From: VRUE01 sp963703175
GTDB lineage: Bacteria > Actinomycetota > Thermoleophilia > Solirubrobacterales > 70-9
Direction of reading: 5' to 3'
Assembly (NCBI GenBank): GCA_963703175.1
Contig: OY969794.1
Coordinates: 2,232,001-2,296,000 of the forward strand
Length of the DNA stretch: 64,000 nucleotides
This document shows positions 1 through 13,400 of this stretch, piece after piece. Both the position numbers and the translations under genes were made by a program. The notes beneath the pieces were generated by a model. The model saw nothing but the letters and a program-made list of their open reading frames with translations, was not told where the DNA came from and made no database searches. Positions within the stretch are counted from its first letter, which is position 1, and the number at the start of each line of letters is the position of its first letter.

Positions 1-3000
1 TCGGCTGGGCCGAGGGGGTCGGGGTGGTTGCCTTGGAGCGCCTCTCCGAGGCGCAGTGCAACGGCCATCCGGTGCTTGCCTTGCTGCGCGGCTCCGCCGT
101 TAACCAAGACGGCTCCTCCAATGGCCTTACCGCGCCAAACGGGCCCTCACAGGAGCGGGTGATCCGTCAGGCCCTCGCCAATGCTGGTCTCGAGCCCAAG
201 GACGTCGACGCGGTCGAGGCCCACGGCACCGGTACCCCTCTGGGAGATCCGATCGAGGCCGAGGCTCTGCTTGCTACCTACGGTCAAGAACGCGACAAGC
301 CGGTCAGGCTGGGCTCGATCAAGTCGAACATCGGCCATACCCAGGCGGCCGCTGGGGTGGCGGGCGTGATCAAGATGACCGAGGCGATGCGGCGGGGGAC
401 TCTGCCGAAGAGTTTGCATCTCGACGCACCGTCTTCCAAGGTCGACTGGGAAGCAGGGGAGCTCGAGCTGCTGAGTAAGCCGCTGCAGTGGGAGTCAGAG
501 GGCCACCCACGCCGCGCCGGCGTCTCTTCGTTCGGCATCAGCGGAACCAACGCTCACGTGATCTTGGAGGAGGCGCCCGAGCCGGTCCCGGTGGGGGCCG
601 GGCAGACAGGGAAGGGCTCGGGTGCTTCCTCCAGGCAGGGGTCGGAGACTGCGGTCCCACTTCTGCTCTCGGCCCAGACGGAGCCGGCGCTGGCTGAGGC
701 CGCCGAACGCTTAGCAGGCCACCTCGAAGAGAACCGAGAGCTTGACCTAATAGACGTCGCCTGTTCCCTGGCCACCACTCGGGCGGCACTTGGGCGCAGA
801 GCGACGATCTTCGGATCGGACCGCGAGGAGCTCCTGGAGGCGCTTCAGGCGCTGGCCGGCGGGAGCCCTTCCCCGAATGTTCTTACGGCCGCCGCCAGTG
901 ATGGCAAGCTCGCTTACCTCTTCACCGGTCAGGGTTCGCAGCGCCTCGGCATGGGCCGGGATCTCTATGAGGCGAACGGGAGTTTCCGCGCTGCCTTTGG
1001 TCAGATCTGCGAAGAGCTCGCGCCCCACCTTGCGACTCCCCTCGAGGAGGTCCTTTTCGCTACGGACAAAAAGGCGGCGAAGCTGCTCGACCACACCACC
1101 TACGCTCAGCCCGCACTCTTCGCGATCGAGGTCGCTCTCTACGGAGCACTTGCTGAGCGTGGCCTCAGCCCCGATCTCTTGGCCGGCCACTCGATTGGCG
1201 AGATCGCCGCCGCCCACGTCGCCGGCGTGTTCGAGCTGTCGGACGCGGCTAAGCTCGTCGCCGCCAGGGGCCACCTGATGGGCGCCCTGCCCACTGGTGG
1301 CGCGATGGTGGCGATCGAGGCCAGCGAGATCGAGGCGGCCGAATCGATCGCGGGCAGAGAGGGCGAGCTGGCGATCGCCGCGATCAACGGCCCGACCGCG
1401 GTTGTCATTTCCGGCAGCAAGGACGCCGTCAAGGCGATCCGCGCGCAGTGGAAAGTGCGGGGGCGGAAGACCAAACCCCTAGCCGTCTCACATGCATTCC
1501 ACTCGCCCCTGGTGGACCCGATGCTGGCCGAGTTCGCGACGGTCGCCGAGAGCGTCACTTATAGCGAGCCCAGGCTCCCGATCGTCTCCAATGTCACCGG
1601 CGAGCTGCTCACATCAGAGCAAGCGACCGACCCCGCCTACTGGGTCACCCACGTGCGCCAGCCCGTGCGCTTCGCCGACGCGATCTCGACCTTGCGGGAT
1701 CAAGGTGCTAGCGCCTACCTGGAGCTCGGACCCGATCCGGTGCTCTGCGCGATGGCACGGGAGTGCCTGGGGGATGACGAGGCGCGGGTCACCTTTATCC
1801 CAACGCTGCGCGAGGGGCGACCCGAGCCCGACGTGATCTCAACTGCGATTGCCCACGCCAGCGTTGCCGGAGCGAAGGTCGATTGGGGGGCGTTCTTCAA
1901 GGGCAGCGGCGCCCGGCGCGTGTCGCTGCCGACGTATCCCTTTCAGCGCAAGCGCTACTGGCTCGCCTCAACTAGCGGTGGAGACGCCAGCGCGATCGGC
2001 CAGCGCGATGCCGATCACCCCCTGTTGGGAGCAGTAGTCGACGACTCGCGCGGCGATGGGCTGACCCTTACCGGCCGTCTCTCGTTGCAGACACATACCT
2101 GGCTTGCAGAGCACGTTGTTGCCGGCGTGGTCTTGCTTCCCGACACTGCTTTCCTCGAGCTCGCCCTGAGGGCCGCCGAGCAAGTGGGTGCCGAGACGAT
2201 TGCGGAGCTGACGATGGAAGAACCCCTCGTCCTCCCCGAGACCGGGGCGGTGGCGATCCAGCTCACGGTCCTCGACCCCGACGAGCGCGGCTGTCGTGAG
2301 ATCGTGATCGACTCCCGTCCCGAGGGCGAGGAGGGAGCATGGGTCCAGCACGCAAGCGGGATCCTTTCGGGTGCGGTTCCGACGGCGGAGTCGATCGACG
2401 TGTGGCCGCCCGAGGGGGCTGAACAGATCGAGGTCGAGTACCTCTATGACCTTCTCGCCGAGCACGGGCTCGAGTACGGCCCGACTTTTCAGGGTCTGAC
2501 GGCCGCCTGGCGCCACGGTGAGCAGGTCTACGCCGAGGTGTCTCTGCCGGAGGAGCAGGGTCGTGCGGCCGAGCGCTTTGGCCTTCACCCGGCGCTGCTG
2601 AGCTCCGCACTGCAGGCCGTCGCCTTTGCTCGGGAGGGAGCTGCCGAGGAGATCGAAATTCCCTCTACCTGGCGAGGCGTCTCGCTTAGCGCGCCGGGGG
2701 CGCGGGAGCTGCGGGTCAGGATCGGTCCTGCGGGCGATGGCGTAGCGCTCCTGCTCGCAGATGTCACCGGCGCGCCCGTGGCCACAGTCGAAGAGCTGAC
2801 CACCCGCCGGCTTGATCCCGTCCAGCTTCAGGAGGCGAGGTCAAATCCGCAAGGTCTGCTGACGCTCGAGTGGGTAGAGGTTCCCCTTGCTGATGGGGAT
2901 GAGGCGGCGGCCGGGATTGAACTCCGCCATTGCGAAGTTGAGGCAGATGCGCCGAGCGCCGCAGCGGCGCGTGGCGCGGTCCAAAGCACGCTGAAGGCGA

Positions 3001-4437
3001 TCCAGCAATGGCTTGCCGACGAGGCCAAGGCCGAGTTGCGCTTGGCGCTGGTCACCCGGGGTGCGATCGCAGTGCGGGAGGGCGAGTCGCCCGACCCAGC
3101 CGCTGCGGCAATCTGGGGCCTGGTTCGCTCCGCCCAATCGGAGCACCCCGGCCGCTTTGCCCTGATCGACAGCGATGGCAGCGAGGCGTCCGACGCGAGG
3201 TTTGCGGCGGCGCTTTGGCGTGCGGCCGAGGAGCCCCAGCTTGCCCTGCGCGAGGGTGTAGCGCTGGCGCCGCGCCTGGCTCGCGCCAGCGCAGGAGGGG
3301 CAGACGAGGGGACGGCAGCCCTCGACCCAGAGCGCACAGTTCTCATCACCGGTGCGACCGGCGACCTCGGTGCCCTTGTCGCACGTCACCTCGTCGAGCG
3401 CCACGGCAGCCGCCACCTGCTCCTGGTCAGCAGAAGTGGCGCCGAAGCGGAAGGCGCCGGGGCGCTGCGGGCAGAGCTCGAAGCCTCGGGCGCAGAAGTC
3501 GAGCTCGCTGCCTGCGACGTTGCGGATCGGGAGGCCCTCGCCGCGCTCCTTGGCTCGGTCCCGACCGGACATCCGCTTGGTGCGGTGATCCACTGCGCCG
3601 GGACGATCGCCAACGCTACGGTCGAAACCCTGGCGGCGGAGCAGGTCGATTCGGTCTTTGTTCCCAAGGTCGATGGCGCCTGGAACTTGCACGAGTTGAC
3701 GCGAGAGCTCGATCTCTCCGCCTTTCTCCTCTTTTCCTCGATGGCGGGCACCTTGGGCGGTCCGGGCCAAGCCAGCTACGCCGCCGCCAACGTCTTCCTC
3801 GACGCGCTCGCCCAGCGGCGCCGGACGGAAGGCCTTGCCGCCAGTTCGATCGCCTGGGGGCTTTGGAAGCGGGCGGGGGGGATGGCCGCGGGCTTGGCAG
3901 AGGCCGATCTGGCCCGCCTGCGTCGCGCCGGCATCGGAGCGCTCTCCGTCGAGCAGGGCCTGCGGCTCTTCGAGGCCGGGCTCAGCGCTGAGCCGGCGCA
4001 GGTGGTGGCGCTGCCGCTCGACACCGTCGTCCTCAGGAGCCTGGCCTCAGCCGGAACCTTGCCGCCGATCTTCAGCAGCCTTGTCCGTATGCCCAGGCGG
4101 CGCAGTGCTGCCTCCGGCGTGCTCGCAGCAAGGCTGGCCGGTGTGCCGGCGGTCGAGGCACAAAGTCTCGTGCTCGACCTGGTCCGGACCGAGGCGGCCG
4201 CGGTCTTGGGCCACGGCATGGGCAGGGAGATCGATCCCGACCGGGCGTTCAAGCAGGCTGGGTTCGATTCGCTCGCGGCGGTCGAGTTGCGCACTCGGCT
4301 CGGTGTCGTCGCCGGACTTGCGCTGGCGACGACGACCGTGTTCGATCACCCGACCCCGCGCAAGCTTGCCGAGTATCTGCTGGCGGAGGTGAGCGCTGGC
4401 GGCGCGACCAGGAACGTCGTGGTCAGGGCGCAAGCGA
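1..4437 (+). other. PKS module M1: (KS)-AT malonyl-DH (inactive?)-KR-ACP
   Basis: KS1 is C-terminal only; its active Cys lies outside the window. His codons are at 222 (EAHGTGT) and 336 (KSNIGHT). AT1 spans about 909-1965, Ser 1191 in GHSIGE, and HAFHSP at 1491 predicts malonyl-CoA. DH1 spans about 2016-2829. Its His at 2112 (HVVAGVVLLP) is present, but the second catalytic motif reads HPALLSSALQ, with Ser at 2601 where Asp is expected, and the usual LLPGTAF reads LLPDTAF. KR1 (about 2850-4050) has TGATGDLG near 3348 and Tyr 3777. It lacks the A-type Trp and also the Asp of the B-type LxD motif (TIANAT). ACP1 Ser is at 4269. Predicted output is a beta-hydroxy unit, because DH1 is probably dead; the hydroxyl stereochemistry cannot be called. 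Confidence 0.93.
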
Positions 4438-7400
4438 GCGAGGAGCCGATCGCGATCGTTGGTATGGCCTGCCGCTATCCCGGTGGGATCTCTTCGCCGG
4501 CGGAGCTCTGGCAGGTGGTCTCAACGGGCGCCGACGTAATCTCAGATTTTCCCACCGATCGCGGCTGGGACTTGGAGCAGCTCTACGACCCCGACCCGGA
4601 GCACGCGGGCACGAGCTATGTGCGGAAGGGCGGCTTTCTAGCGGACGCGGCTGAATTCGACGCCGAGTTCTTCGACATCTCGCCGCGCGAGGCGCTCGCT
4701 ATGGACCCCCAGCAACGCCTGCTGCTGGAGTCCTGCTGGGAGGCGCTGGAGGACGCCGGGATTGACCCTGATTCGCTGCGCGGAGCGCCCGCCGGTGTCT
4801 TCGCCGGCGCCGGCTACCACGGCTATGCCGCCGCTCCCGGAATCGACACCGACGAGCTCGAGGGCTACCTCAGCACTGGCGCGGCCGGCAGCGTCGCCTC
4901 CGGTCGCGTCGCATATGCGCTTGGCCTGGAGGGACCGGCGATTACCGTCGATACCGCCTGCTCCTCATCGTTGGTTGCGGTGCACCTGGCATCTCAGGCA
5001 CTGCGTGGGGGCGAGTGCACGCTGGCTCTTGCTGGCGGTGTAACGACCCTCGCCACCCCCAGGGTTTTTGTCGAGTTCTCTCGCCAGAGGGGCCTTGCCC
5101 CGGACGGGCGCAGCAAGTCCTTCGCCGAGGCAGCCGATGGTGTCGCTTGGGCCGAGGGCGTCGGCGTCCTCGTCTTGGAGCGACTCTCCGACGCGCAGCG
5201 CAACGGCCATTCGGTCCTCGCCACGATCAAAGGCTCGGCCGTAAACCAGGACGGCGCTTCCAACGGACTGACGGCTCCCAACGGGCCCTCACAGGAGCGG
5301 GTGATTCGCCAGGCCCTCGCCAACGCTTGCCTCAAACCCCAAGACGTCGACGCGGTCGAGGCCCACGGCACTGGCACGACCCTCGGTGACCCGATTGAGG
5401 CTGGGGCCCTGCTTGCCACTTACGGTCAAGAGCGAGAGGAGCCGCTGCGCCTCGGCTCGATCAAGTCAAACATCGGCCACACCCAGGCGGCCGCAGGGGT
5501 CGCCGGCGTGATCAAGATGACCGAGGCAATGCGCCGGGGTGTCTTGCCGAAGACCCTGCACGTCGACGCGCCCTCTTCCAAGGTCGACTGGGAGGCGGGG
5601 GAGATCGAGCTCTTGAGTGAGCCGGCCGATTGGGATCCGAACGGAAGGCCACGCCGCGCCGGCATCTCCTCCTTCGGTATCAGCGGCACTAACGCTCACG
5701 TGATCTTGGAGGAGGCGCCCGCGCTCGTCCCGGTGGGGGACCGGGAGACAGGGGAGGGCTCGGGCGCTTCTTCCAAGCAGGGATTCCCGCCTCCGGTCTC
5801 GTTGCCGGTAACCGCCAAGTCTGAACCCGCCTTGGCGCAGGCCGCTGAGCGCCTTGCCGCTCACCTCATGGCGAACCCACACCTCGAGCCAGCTGACGTT
5901 GCCTACTCGCTCGCCACCACCCGCTCGGCTTTCGAGTACCGCGCCGCTGTCCTCGGAGGAGACCGCGAGGAGCTGCTTGCTTCGCTCGCTGCCCTCGCCA
6001 ACGGCGATCCCAGCCCCAACGTCCTCAGCGCCAAAGCCAAGGACGGCAAGCTCGCCTACCTCTTCACCGGCCAGGGCTCCCAGCGCCTCGGCATGGGCAA
6101 GGAGCTCTATGAGGCCGATGCGAACTTCCGCAATGCCTTTGACCAAGCCTGTGAGCAGCTCGACCAGCATCTAGAGAAGCCGCTCAAAGAGGTCGTCTTC
6201 GCCAAGGGCAAAAAAGCAGCTGCGCTGCTAGAGGACACCACCTACGCCCAGCCCGCACTGTTCGCGATCGAGGTCGCTCTCTATAGAGCGCTCGCCGAGC
6301 GCGGCCTCAGCCCCAATGTCCTAACCGGCCACTCGATTGGTGAGATCGCCGCCGCCCACATCAGTGGCGTCTTCGACCTAGGTGACGCAGCAAGGCTCGT
6401 TGCCGCAAGAGGCCGCTTAATGGGAGCCCTTCCGGCAGGCGGGGTGATGGCGGCAATCGAGGCAACCGAGGCCGAGGTCGCCGAGTCACTCGCCGGCAAA
6501 GAAGACGAGCTCTCGATCGCCGCGATCAACGGCCCCAGCTCCACGGTCATCTCCGGCACTGAGGACGCAGTCGAAGCGATCCGCACCGAGTGGGAGGAGC
6601 AAGACAGAAAGACCAAACGCCTCGCCGTCTCCCACGCCTTCCACTCGCCGCTGATCGAGCCGATGCTCGACGAATTCGCCGAGGTTGCTCAGTCCCTCAC
6701 CTACAACGAGCCCAAGCTCCCGATCGTCTCCAACCTCACGGGTGAGCTGCTCAGCCCCGAGCAAGCAACCGACCCCGCCTACTGGGTCAGCCACGTACGC
6801 CAGCCGGTGCGCTTTGCCGACGCGATCGCCACCCTCAAGGCACAAGGCACCAGCACCTACCTAGAGCTCGGTCCCGATCCGGTCCTCTGCGCGATGGCCC
6901 GCGAGTGCCTCGGCACCGAGCAAGACAACGCCGCCTTTGTCCCCACCCTGCGAGAGGGACGCACCGAGGCCGAGGCGATCTCAACCGCGATCGCCGCTGC
7001 GCACGTCGCCGGCGCAAAGCTCGACTGGGGAGTTTTCTTCAAGGGCACTGGCGCCAAGCGGGTGCCGCTGCCGACCTATCCCTTCCAGCGCAAGCGTTAC
7101 TGGCTTGACACATCTGACTCTGTGGGGGATGCCAGCGCGATCGGGCTCACTGCTGCTGACCATCCGCTGCTGGGCGCTTCGGTGGACCTTGCTGGCGGAG
7201 CGGATGGAGGACTGCTTCTCACCGGGCGTCTCTCTCTCGACACCCATCCTTGGCTTGCTGACCACGTGGTCGGGGACATGGTCCTCTTCCCCGGCGCCGC
7301 CTTCCTTGAGCTCGCCTTGCGGGCGGCGGAGGAAGTCGGCGCTGGGACTGTTGAGGAGCTGACACTGCAAGCACCACTGGCCCTTTCAGAAGCAGGGGCG

Positions 7401-10400
7401 GTGACGATCCAAGTCAGCGTCGAGAGCCCGGATGAGAATGGCCGCCGCGAGATCTCGATCCACTCGCGCCCCGACGGAGGTAGTGACTGGCTGTCCGAGG
7501 CTCGCGACTGGACCTGCCACGGCTTGGGCGCGCTCTCAACGGCCGCGATGGCGATGGGCGAGCCGATTGATGTCTGGCCCCCCGCGGACGCTGAATCGAT
7601 CGACGTCAACTACCTCTATGACCGCCTCGCCGAGCACGGTCTCCAGTACGGCCCCGTCTTCCAAGGAGTGAGCGCAGCATGGAGACACGGCGAGCAGATC
7701 TACGTCGAAGTCGGCCTGCCCGAGGAGCAGGCACAGACGGCGGAGCGCTTCGGCGTCCATCCAGCGCTGCTCGACGGGGTCCTGCACGGGATCGCGCTAG
7801 GCAAGGATGACCTTGCTCAGGTCGAACTGCCTTTCTCCTGGAGCGGCGTCTCGTTGCAGGTGGCGGGAGCGCGAGCGCTGCGGGCGTGCCTTGCTCCCGT
7901 GGAGAATGGGGTCAGCCTGCAGTTGAGCGACGGCGCCGGCGCGCCGGTGGCGACCGTCGAGGCCCTTGCCCTGCGGCCGCTCGATCCCACGCAGCTGCGG
8001 ATTCCAAAGCCCGGCGAGCGGGACCTGCTGGAGCTTGACTGGGAGGAGATCGCGCTAGAGAAGCAGGACGCAGCGCCAAGCGGGGTCGAGCTCTTGCGCT
8101 GCGAGACTGAAAGCGATATTTCCGTCCCTGCGGCTGCTCGCAACGCCGCCAGGAACGCGCTCGCGGCGGTCAAGCAGTGGCTCGCCGACGAGTCCAAGTC
8201 TGAGTCGCGCTTGGCGCTGCTCACCGAAGGCGCGGTGGCCCTTGGCGAGGAGGTCCCAGACCTTGCAGCGGCGGTGATCTGGGGTCTTATCCGCTCGGCT
8301 CAGTCCGAGCATCCTGGTCGCCTTGCTTTGATCGACAGCGACGGGACGAAGGCATCTCAAGCCGCCTTCTCAGCTGCCTTGGCCGTCGGCGGAAAGGAGC
8401 CCCAGCTCGCCCTGCGCGATGGGGTAGCGCGGGTACCGCGCCTCGCCCGGATTGGTTTTGTTGAGGGCGAGAGCGGGGTTGCTGTCGACCCCGAGCGCAC
8501 GGTGCTGATTACCGGCGCTACCGGCGGTCTCGGTGCCCTGGTTGCCCGGCATCTCGTTGAGCATCACGGCGCCCGTCACTTGCTGCTGGTGAGTAGGAGC
8601 GGTGCGCAAGCTCCCGGAGCGGCGGAGCTGCAACAAGCCCTCGAAGACAATGGCGCGGAGGCGACGTTCGCAGCCTGCGACGTCTCCGACCGCGAGGCGC
8701 TCAAACAGCTCATCGTCTCGGTCCCCGCACAGCACCAGCTGGGCGCTGTCATCCACTGCGCTGGGGTGCTCGCCGACGGCACGGTCGCAGCGATGGATGA
8801 CGGCCAGGTCGATTACGTTTTCGCCCCTAAGGCGGACGCCGCGTGGTACCTGCATGAGCTGACCGAGGGTCTCGATCTCTACGCCTTCGTTCTCTTCTCT
8901 TCGGTGGCGGGCACCCTCGGCGGCCCCGGCCAGGCCAACTATGCCGCCGCCAACGTCTTCCTCGACGCCCTCGCTCAGAAGCGCCGGGTGAGCGGCTTGG
9001 CGGCTTGTTCAATCGGCTGGGGCCTCTGGGAGCGCCAGGGCGGTATGGCCACCAGCCTCGGCCAGGCCGATCTGGTGCGAATGCGCCGCTCTGGCGTGGA
9101 AGCGCTCTCCGATGAGCGCGGCCTTGCTCTGTTCGACGTAGCCCTGGCGGTCGATCGCCCGCAGGCGCTGGCCGTCCCGCTCGATATCTCGGCCCTCGAG
9201 AACGCGGCCACTGTCGGATCTCTGTCGCCAGTCTTCACCGGTCTCATCCGCGCCCCAAGGCGCCGCAGTGCCGCCTCTGGCTCACTGGCGACAAAGCTCG
9301 CGTCCCTGCCCGAGGCAGAGCACCAGGGCTTGGTCCTCAACCTGGTACGAGCAGAGGTAGCGACAGTTCTCGGTTACTCCTCATCGGCGGAGATCGAACC
9401 CGAGCGGGCCTTCCAAGAGCTCGGCTTTGATTCGCTCGCCGCGGTCGAGCTGCGCAACCGCCTCAACGCGATCGCCGGTTTGCGCCTCACTGCAACCGTC
9501 GTCTTTGACTACCCGAGCGCGATGGCTCTTGCAGAGCATCTGCTGGACGAGGCAACCGCGGCCGGTGGGGCTCGGCAGGTCGCCGTCCGTGCCCAGGCAA
9601 GCGAGGAGCCGATCGCGATCGTCGGCATGGCCTGCCGCTACCCAGGCGGGGTCAGCTCTCCCGAGGAGCTTTGGCAACTGGTCGCCGAAGGACGCGACGG
9701 CATCTCCGAGTTCCCCACCGACCGCGGCTGGGACATCGAGCGCCTCTATGACCCCGACCCCGAACACGAGGGGACCAGCTACGCGCGAGAGGGCGGCTTC
9801 CTCGCCGGCGCAGACAGGTTTGACCCCGAGTTCTTTGGCATCTCCCCACGCGAGGCGCTCGTTACCGATCCCCAGCAGCGGCTGCTGCTCGAATCCTGTT
9901 GGGAGGCGCTTGAAGACGCCGGTATCGACCCAGCCGGGCTGAAGAAGACGATGACCGGCGTCTTTGCTGGGGTCATGTACCAGGACTACGGGGCGACTCC
10001 GGGTATGAGCTCGAGCATCGTCTCAGGCCGCATCGCCTACACGCTCGGACTAGAGGGCCCGGCAATCACCATCGACACCGCCTGCTCCTCCTCGCTGGTC
10101 GCCATGCACCTGGCTTCGCAAGCTCTGAGAGGCGGCGAGTGCACCCTGGCCCTCGCCGGCGGTGTCACCACCCTTGCCACTCCAAGCGTCTTCACAGAGT
10201 TCAGCCGCCAAAGGGGCCTAGCCCCCGATGGGCGCTCAAAGTCCTTCGCCGAGGCAGCCGACGGAGTCGCCTGGGCAGAGGGAGTCGGAGTGCTCGTCTT
10301 GGAGCGGCTCTCAGAGGCCAAGCGAAACGGCCACCCAATCCTCGCCACGATCAAGGGCTCTGCCGTAAACCAAGACGGTGCCTCCAACGGACTCACCGCA

Positions 10401-13400
10401 CCCAACGGACCATCACAAGAGCGCGTCATCCGCCAGGCCTTGGCCAACGCCCGCCTGACGCCGCAGGACGTAGACGCAGTCGAGGGCCACGGCACCGGCA
10501 CCACCCTCGGTGACCCGATCGAGGCCGGAGCCCTGCTTGCCACCTACGGCCAAGATCGCGATCAGCCACTGCGCCTCGGTTCGATCAAGTCAAACATCGG
10601 CCACACCCAGGCGGCCGCAGGGGTCGCCGGCGTGATCAAGATGACCGAGGCGATGCGGCGGGGCCTCTTGCCCAAGACCCTGCACGTTGACGCGCCTTCC
10701 TCCAAAGTCGATTGGGGAGCGGGGGAGATCGAGCTGCTCAGCGAGTCGATCGAGTGGGAGGCAAAGGGAGGACCCCGCAGAGCCGGCGTCTCCTCCTTTG
10801 GCATCAGCGGCACCAATGCGCACGTGATCTTGGAGCAGGCGCCTGCGGCTGAGCCGAGCGCAAACGAGCTGAGTAAAGACGGGCACGGGGGAGGGGCATC
10901 CGCAACCCGGCCTCTCCCCGGCCCGATTCCCGTTGCCCTTTCAGCCAAAGTAGAGCCCGCCCTAGCCCAAGCCGCAAAGCGCCTGGAGGCCCACCTAAAG
11001 GCCAACCCAGACCTAGACCCAACCGACCTCGCCTACTCGCTCACCACAACCCGCTCGGCCTTCGAGCACAGAGCAGTGGCTCTCGGCTCTGGCCGCGAGG
11101 AGCTGCTTGCCTCCCTCACCGCCCTCGCCAACGGCGATCCCACCCCCAACCTCCTAACCGCCAAAGCAAAGGAAGGCAAGCTCGCCTACCTCTTCACCGG
11201 CCAGGGCTCCCAACGCCTCGGCATGGGCAAGGAGCTCTACGGGGCTGACACCAACTTCCGCGCTGCCTTCGATAGGGCTTGTGAGCAACTCGACCAGCAC
11301 CTAGAGAAGCCGCTCAAAGAGATCGTCTTTGCCAAGGGCAAAAAGGCAGCGGCGCTTCTAGAGGACACCACCTACGCCCAGCCGGCCCTGTTTGCGATCG
11401 AGGTTGCTCTCTATAGAGCGCTCGCAGAGCGCGGTCTGGGTCCTAACTTCCTAACCGGCCACTCGATCGGCGAGATTGCCGCAGCCCACATCAGTGGCGT
11501 CTTTGACCTCGCTGAGGCAGCAAAGCTGGTCGCGGCGAGGGGACGCCTGATGGGCGCCCTTCCCGAGGGCGGGGCAATGGCGGCGATCGAGGCAACAGAG
11601 CAAGAGATCGCCGAGTCGATCGCCGGCAAAGAGGCAGAGCTCTCAATCGCCGCGATCAACGGCCCCAGCTCGATTGTCATCTCAGGAGCAGAGGACGCGG
11701 TCGAAGCGATCCGCACCCAGTGGGAGCAGCAAGGCAAAAAGACCAAACGCCTCGCCGTCTCCCACGCCTTCCACTCGCCACTGATGGAGCCGATGCTCGA
11801 GGAGTTCTCCGAGGTCGCCAACTCCCTCGCCTTCAACGAGCCCGAAATTGCCCTGATCTCCAACCTAAGCGGAGAGCTGCTCACAGCAGAGCAAGCCACC
11901 GACCCCGCCTACTGGGTCAACCACGTGCGTGAGCCGGTGCGCTTTGCCGATGCGATCGCGACGCTAAAGGCACAAGGCACCAGCACCTACCTAGAGCTCG
12001 GTCCCGACCCAGTGCTCTGCGCGATGGCCCGCGAGTGCCTGGGCACCGAGCAAGACAACGCCGCCTTCCTCCCCACCCTGCGAGAGGGACGCACCGAGGC
12101 CGAGGCGATCCCAACCGCAATCGCCGCCGCCCATGTCGCCGGAGCAAAGCTCGACTGGGAGGCCTTCTTTAAGGGCACTGGCGCCAAGCGGGTGCCGCTG
12201 CCGACCTATCCCTTCCAGCGGGAGCGTTACTGGCTCGCCTCGGCGGTCGGCGGGGGCGACGCCGGCTCGATCGGTCAGAGTGATGCCCGGCATCCACTTT
12301 TGGCGGCGGCGATTGAGGATCCGAGCAGCGGAGGACTGATTCTCACCGGCCGCCTCTCCCTCCAGACCCATCCTTGGCTCGCCGACCACGTCCTCGGCGG
12401 CGCGATTCTCCTACCCGGCACCGCCTTCTTGGAGCTGGCCTTGCGAGCCGCAGAGCAGGTCGGTGCTGAGACCGTCGAGGAGCTGACCTTGCAGGCGCCG
12501 CTGGTCCTTGCCGAGGTTGGAGGGGCGGCGATTCAGGTTTCGGTATCTGCCCTAGGCGAACACGGCCGCCACGAGATCACGATCCATTCCCGCGTCGAGG
12601 GCGCAGACGGGGAGTGGGCGCTTAACGCCACCGGCACCCTCTCTTCTGATCCGCCCCTGGCCCCAGAGCCCCTCGACACCTGGCCCCCACAAGGAGCCGA
12701 GCCCCTGCAGAGCACCTACCTCTATGACGTCCTCGCCGAGCACGGCCTCCAATACGGCCCGGCCTTCCAAGGACTCACCGCAGCCTGGAAAGACGCCGAG
12801 CAGATCTATGCCGAGGTCTCTTTGCCTGAGGCCAACTCCCAAGAAGCAGAGCGCTTTGGATTGCACCCGGCCCTGCTTGACTGCGCCCTGCACGCGATCG
12901 CCCTTGCAACTGAGGACTCAGGCGAGCTAAAGCTCCCCTTCGCCTGGAGCGGGGTCAGCTTGCAAGCAGAGGGTGCCAAGGAGCTGCGGGTGCGCCTCAC
13001 GCTCCAGGGAGACTCAATCGCCCTGCAGATCGCCGATGGCTCCGGCGCCCCAGTGGCAAGCGTCGAGGCTCTGGCGATGCGGGCCATCGATCCCTCTCAG
13101 CTGCGCAGCGCAAAGTCACGCGGCAATGGCCTGCTGGGTATCGAGTGGACCGAGGCCCAGCTCCCAGAGCACACCGACGCCCCAGCCGAGGTCGAGACCC
13201 TGCATTGCGAGATCGACAGCGAACTGGGCAGTGCCGAGGCTGCAGGCAAAGCAACCGAAGAGACCCTTAAGGCAATCCAACAATGGCTAGCCGATGAGTC
13301 AAAGGCAGACCTTCGCCTGGCGCTGATCACCGAAGGCGCGATGGCAGCAAGTGAAGGCGAGTCACCTGACCCCGCCTCCTCTGCCGTTTGGGGTCTCCTG

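Noticed and set aside
24..26. GTG as a possible start of the first gene
   Set aside because: The same frame is open to position 3 and reads WAEGVG, a conserved KS stretch; the gene begins upstream of the window.
1371..1384. GCGATCGC octamers, common in the window and known as HIP1 in cyanobacteria
   Set aside because: They arise mostly from Ala-Ile-Ala codons (GCG ATC GC) in conserved motifs, and the actinobacterial-type docking and module style do not point to a cyanobacterium.
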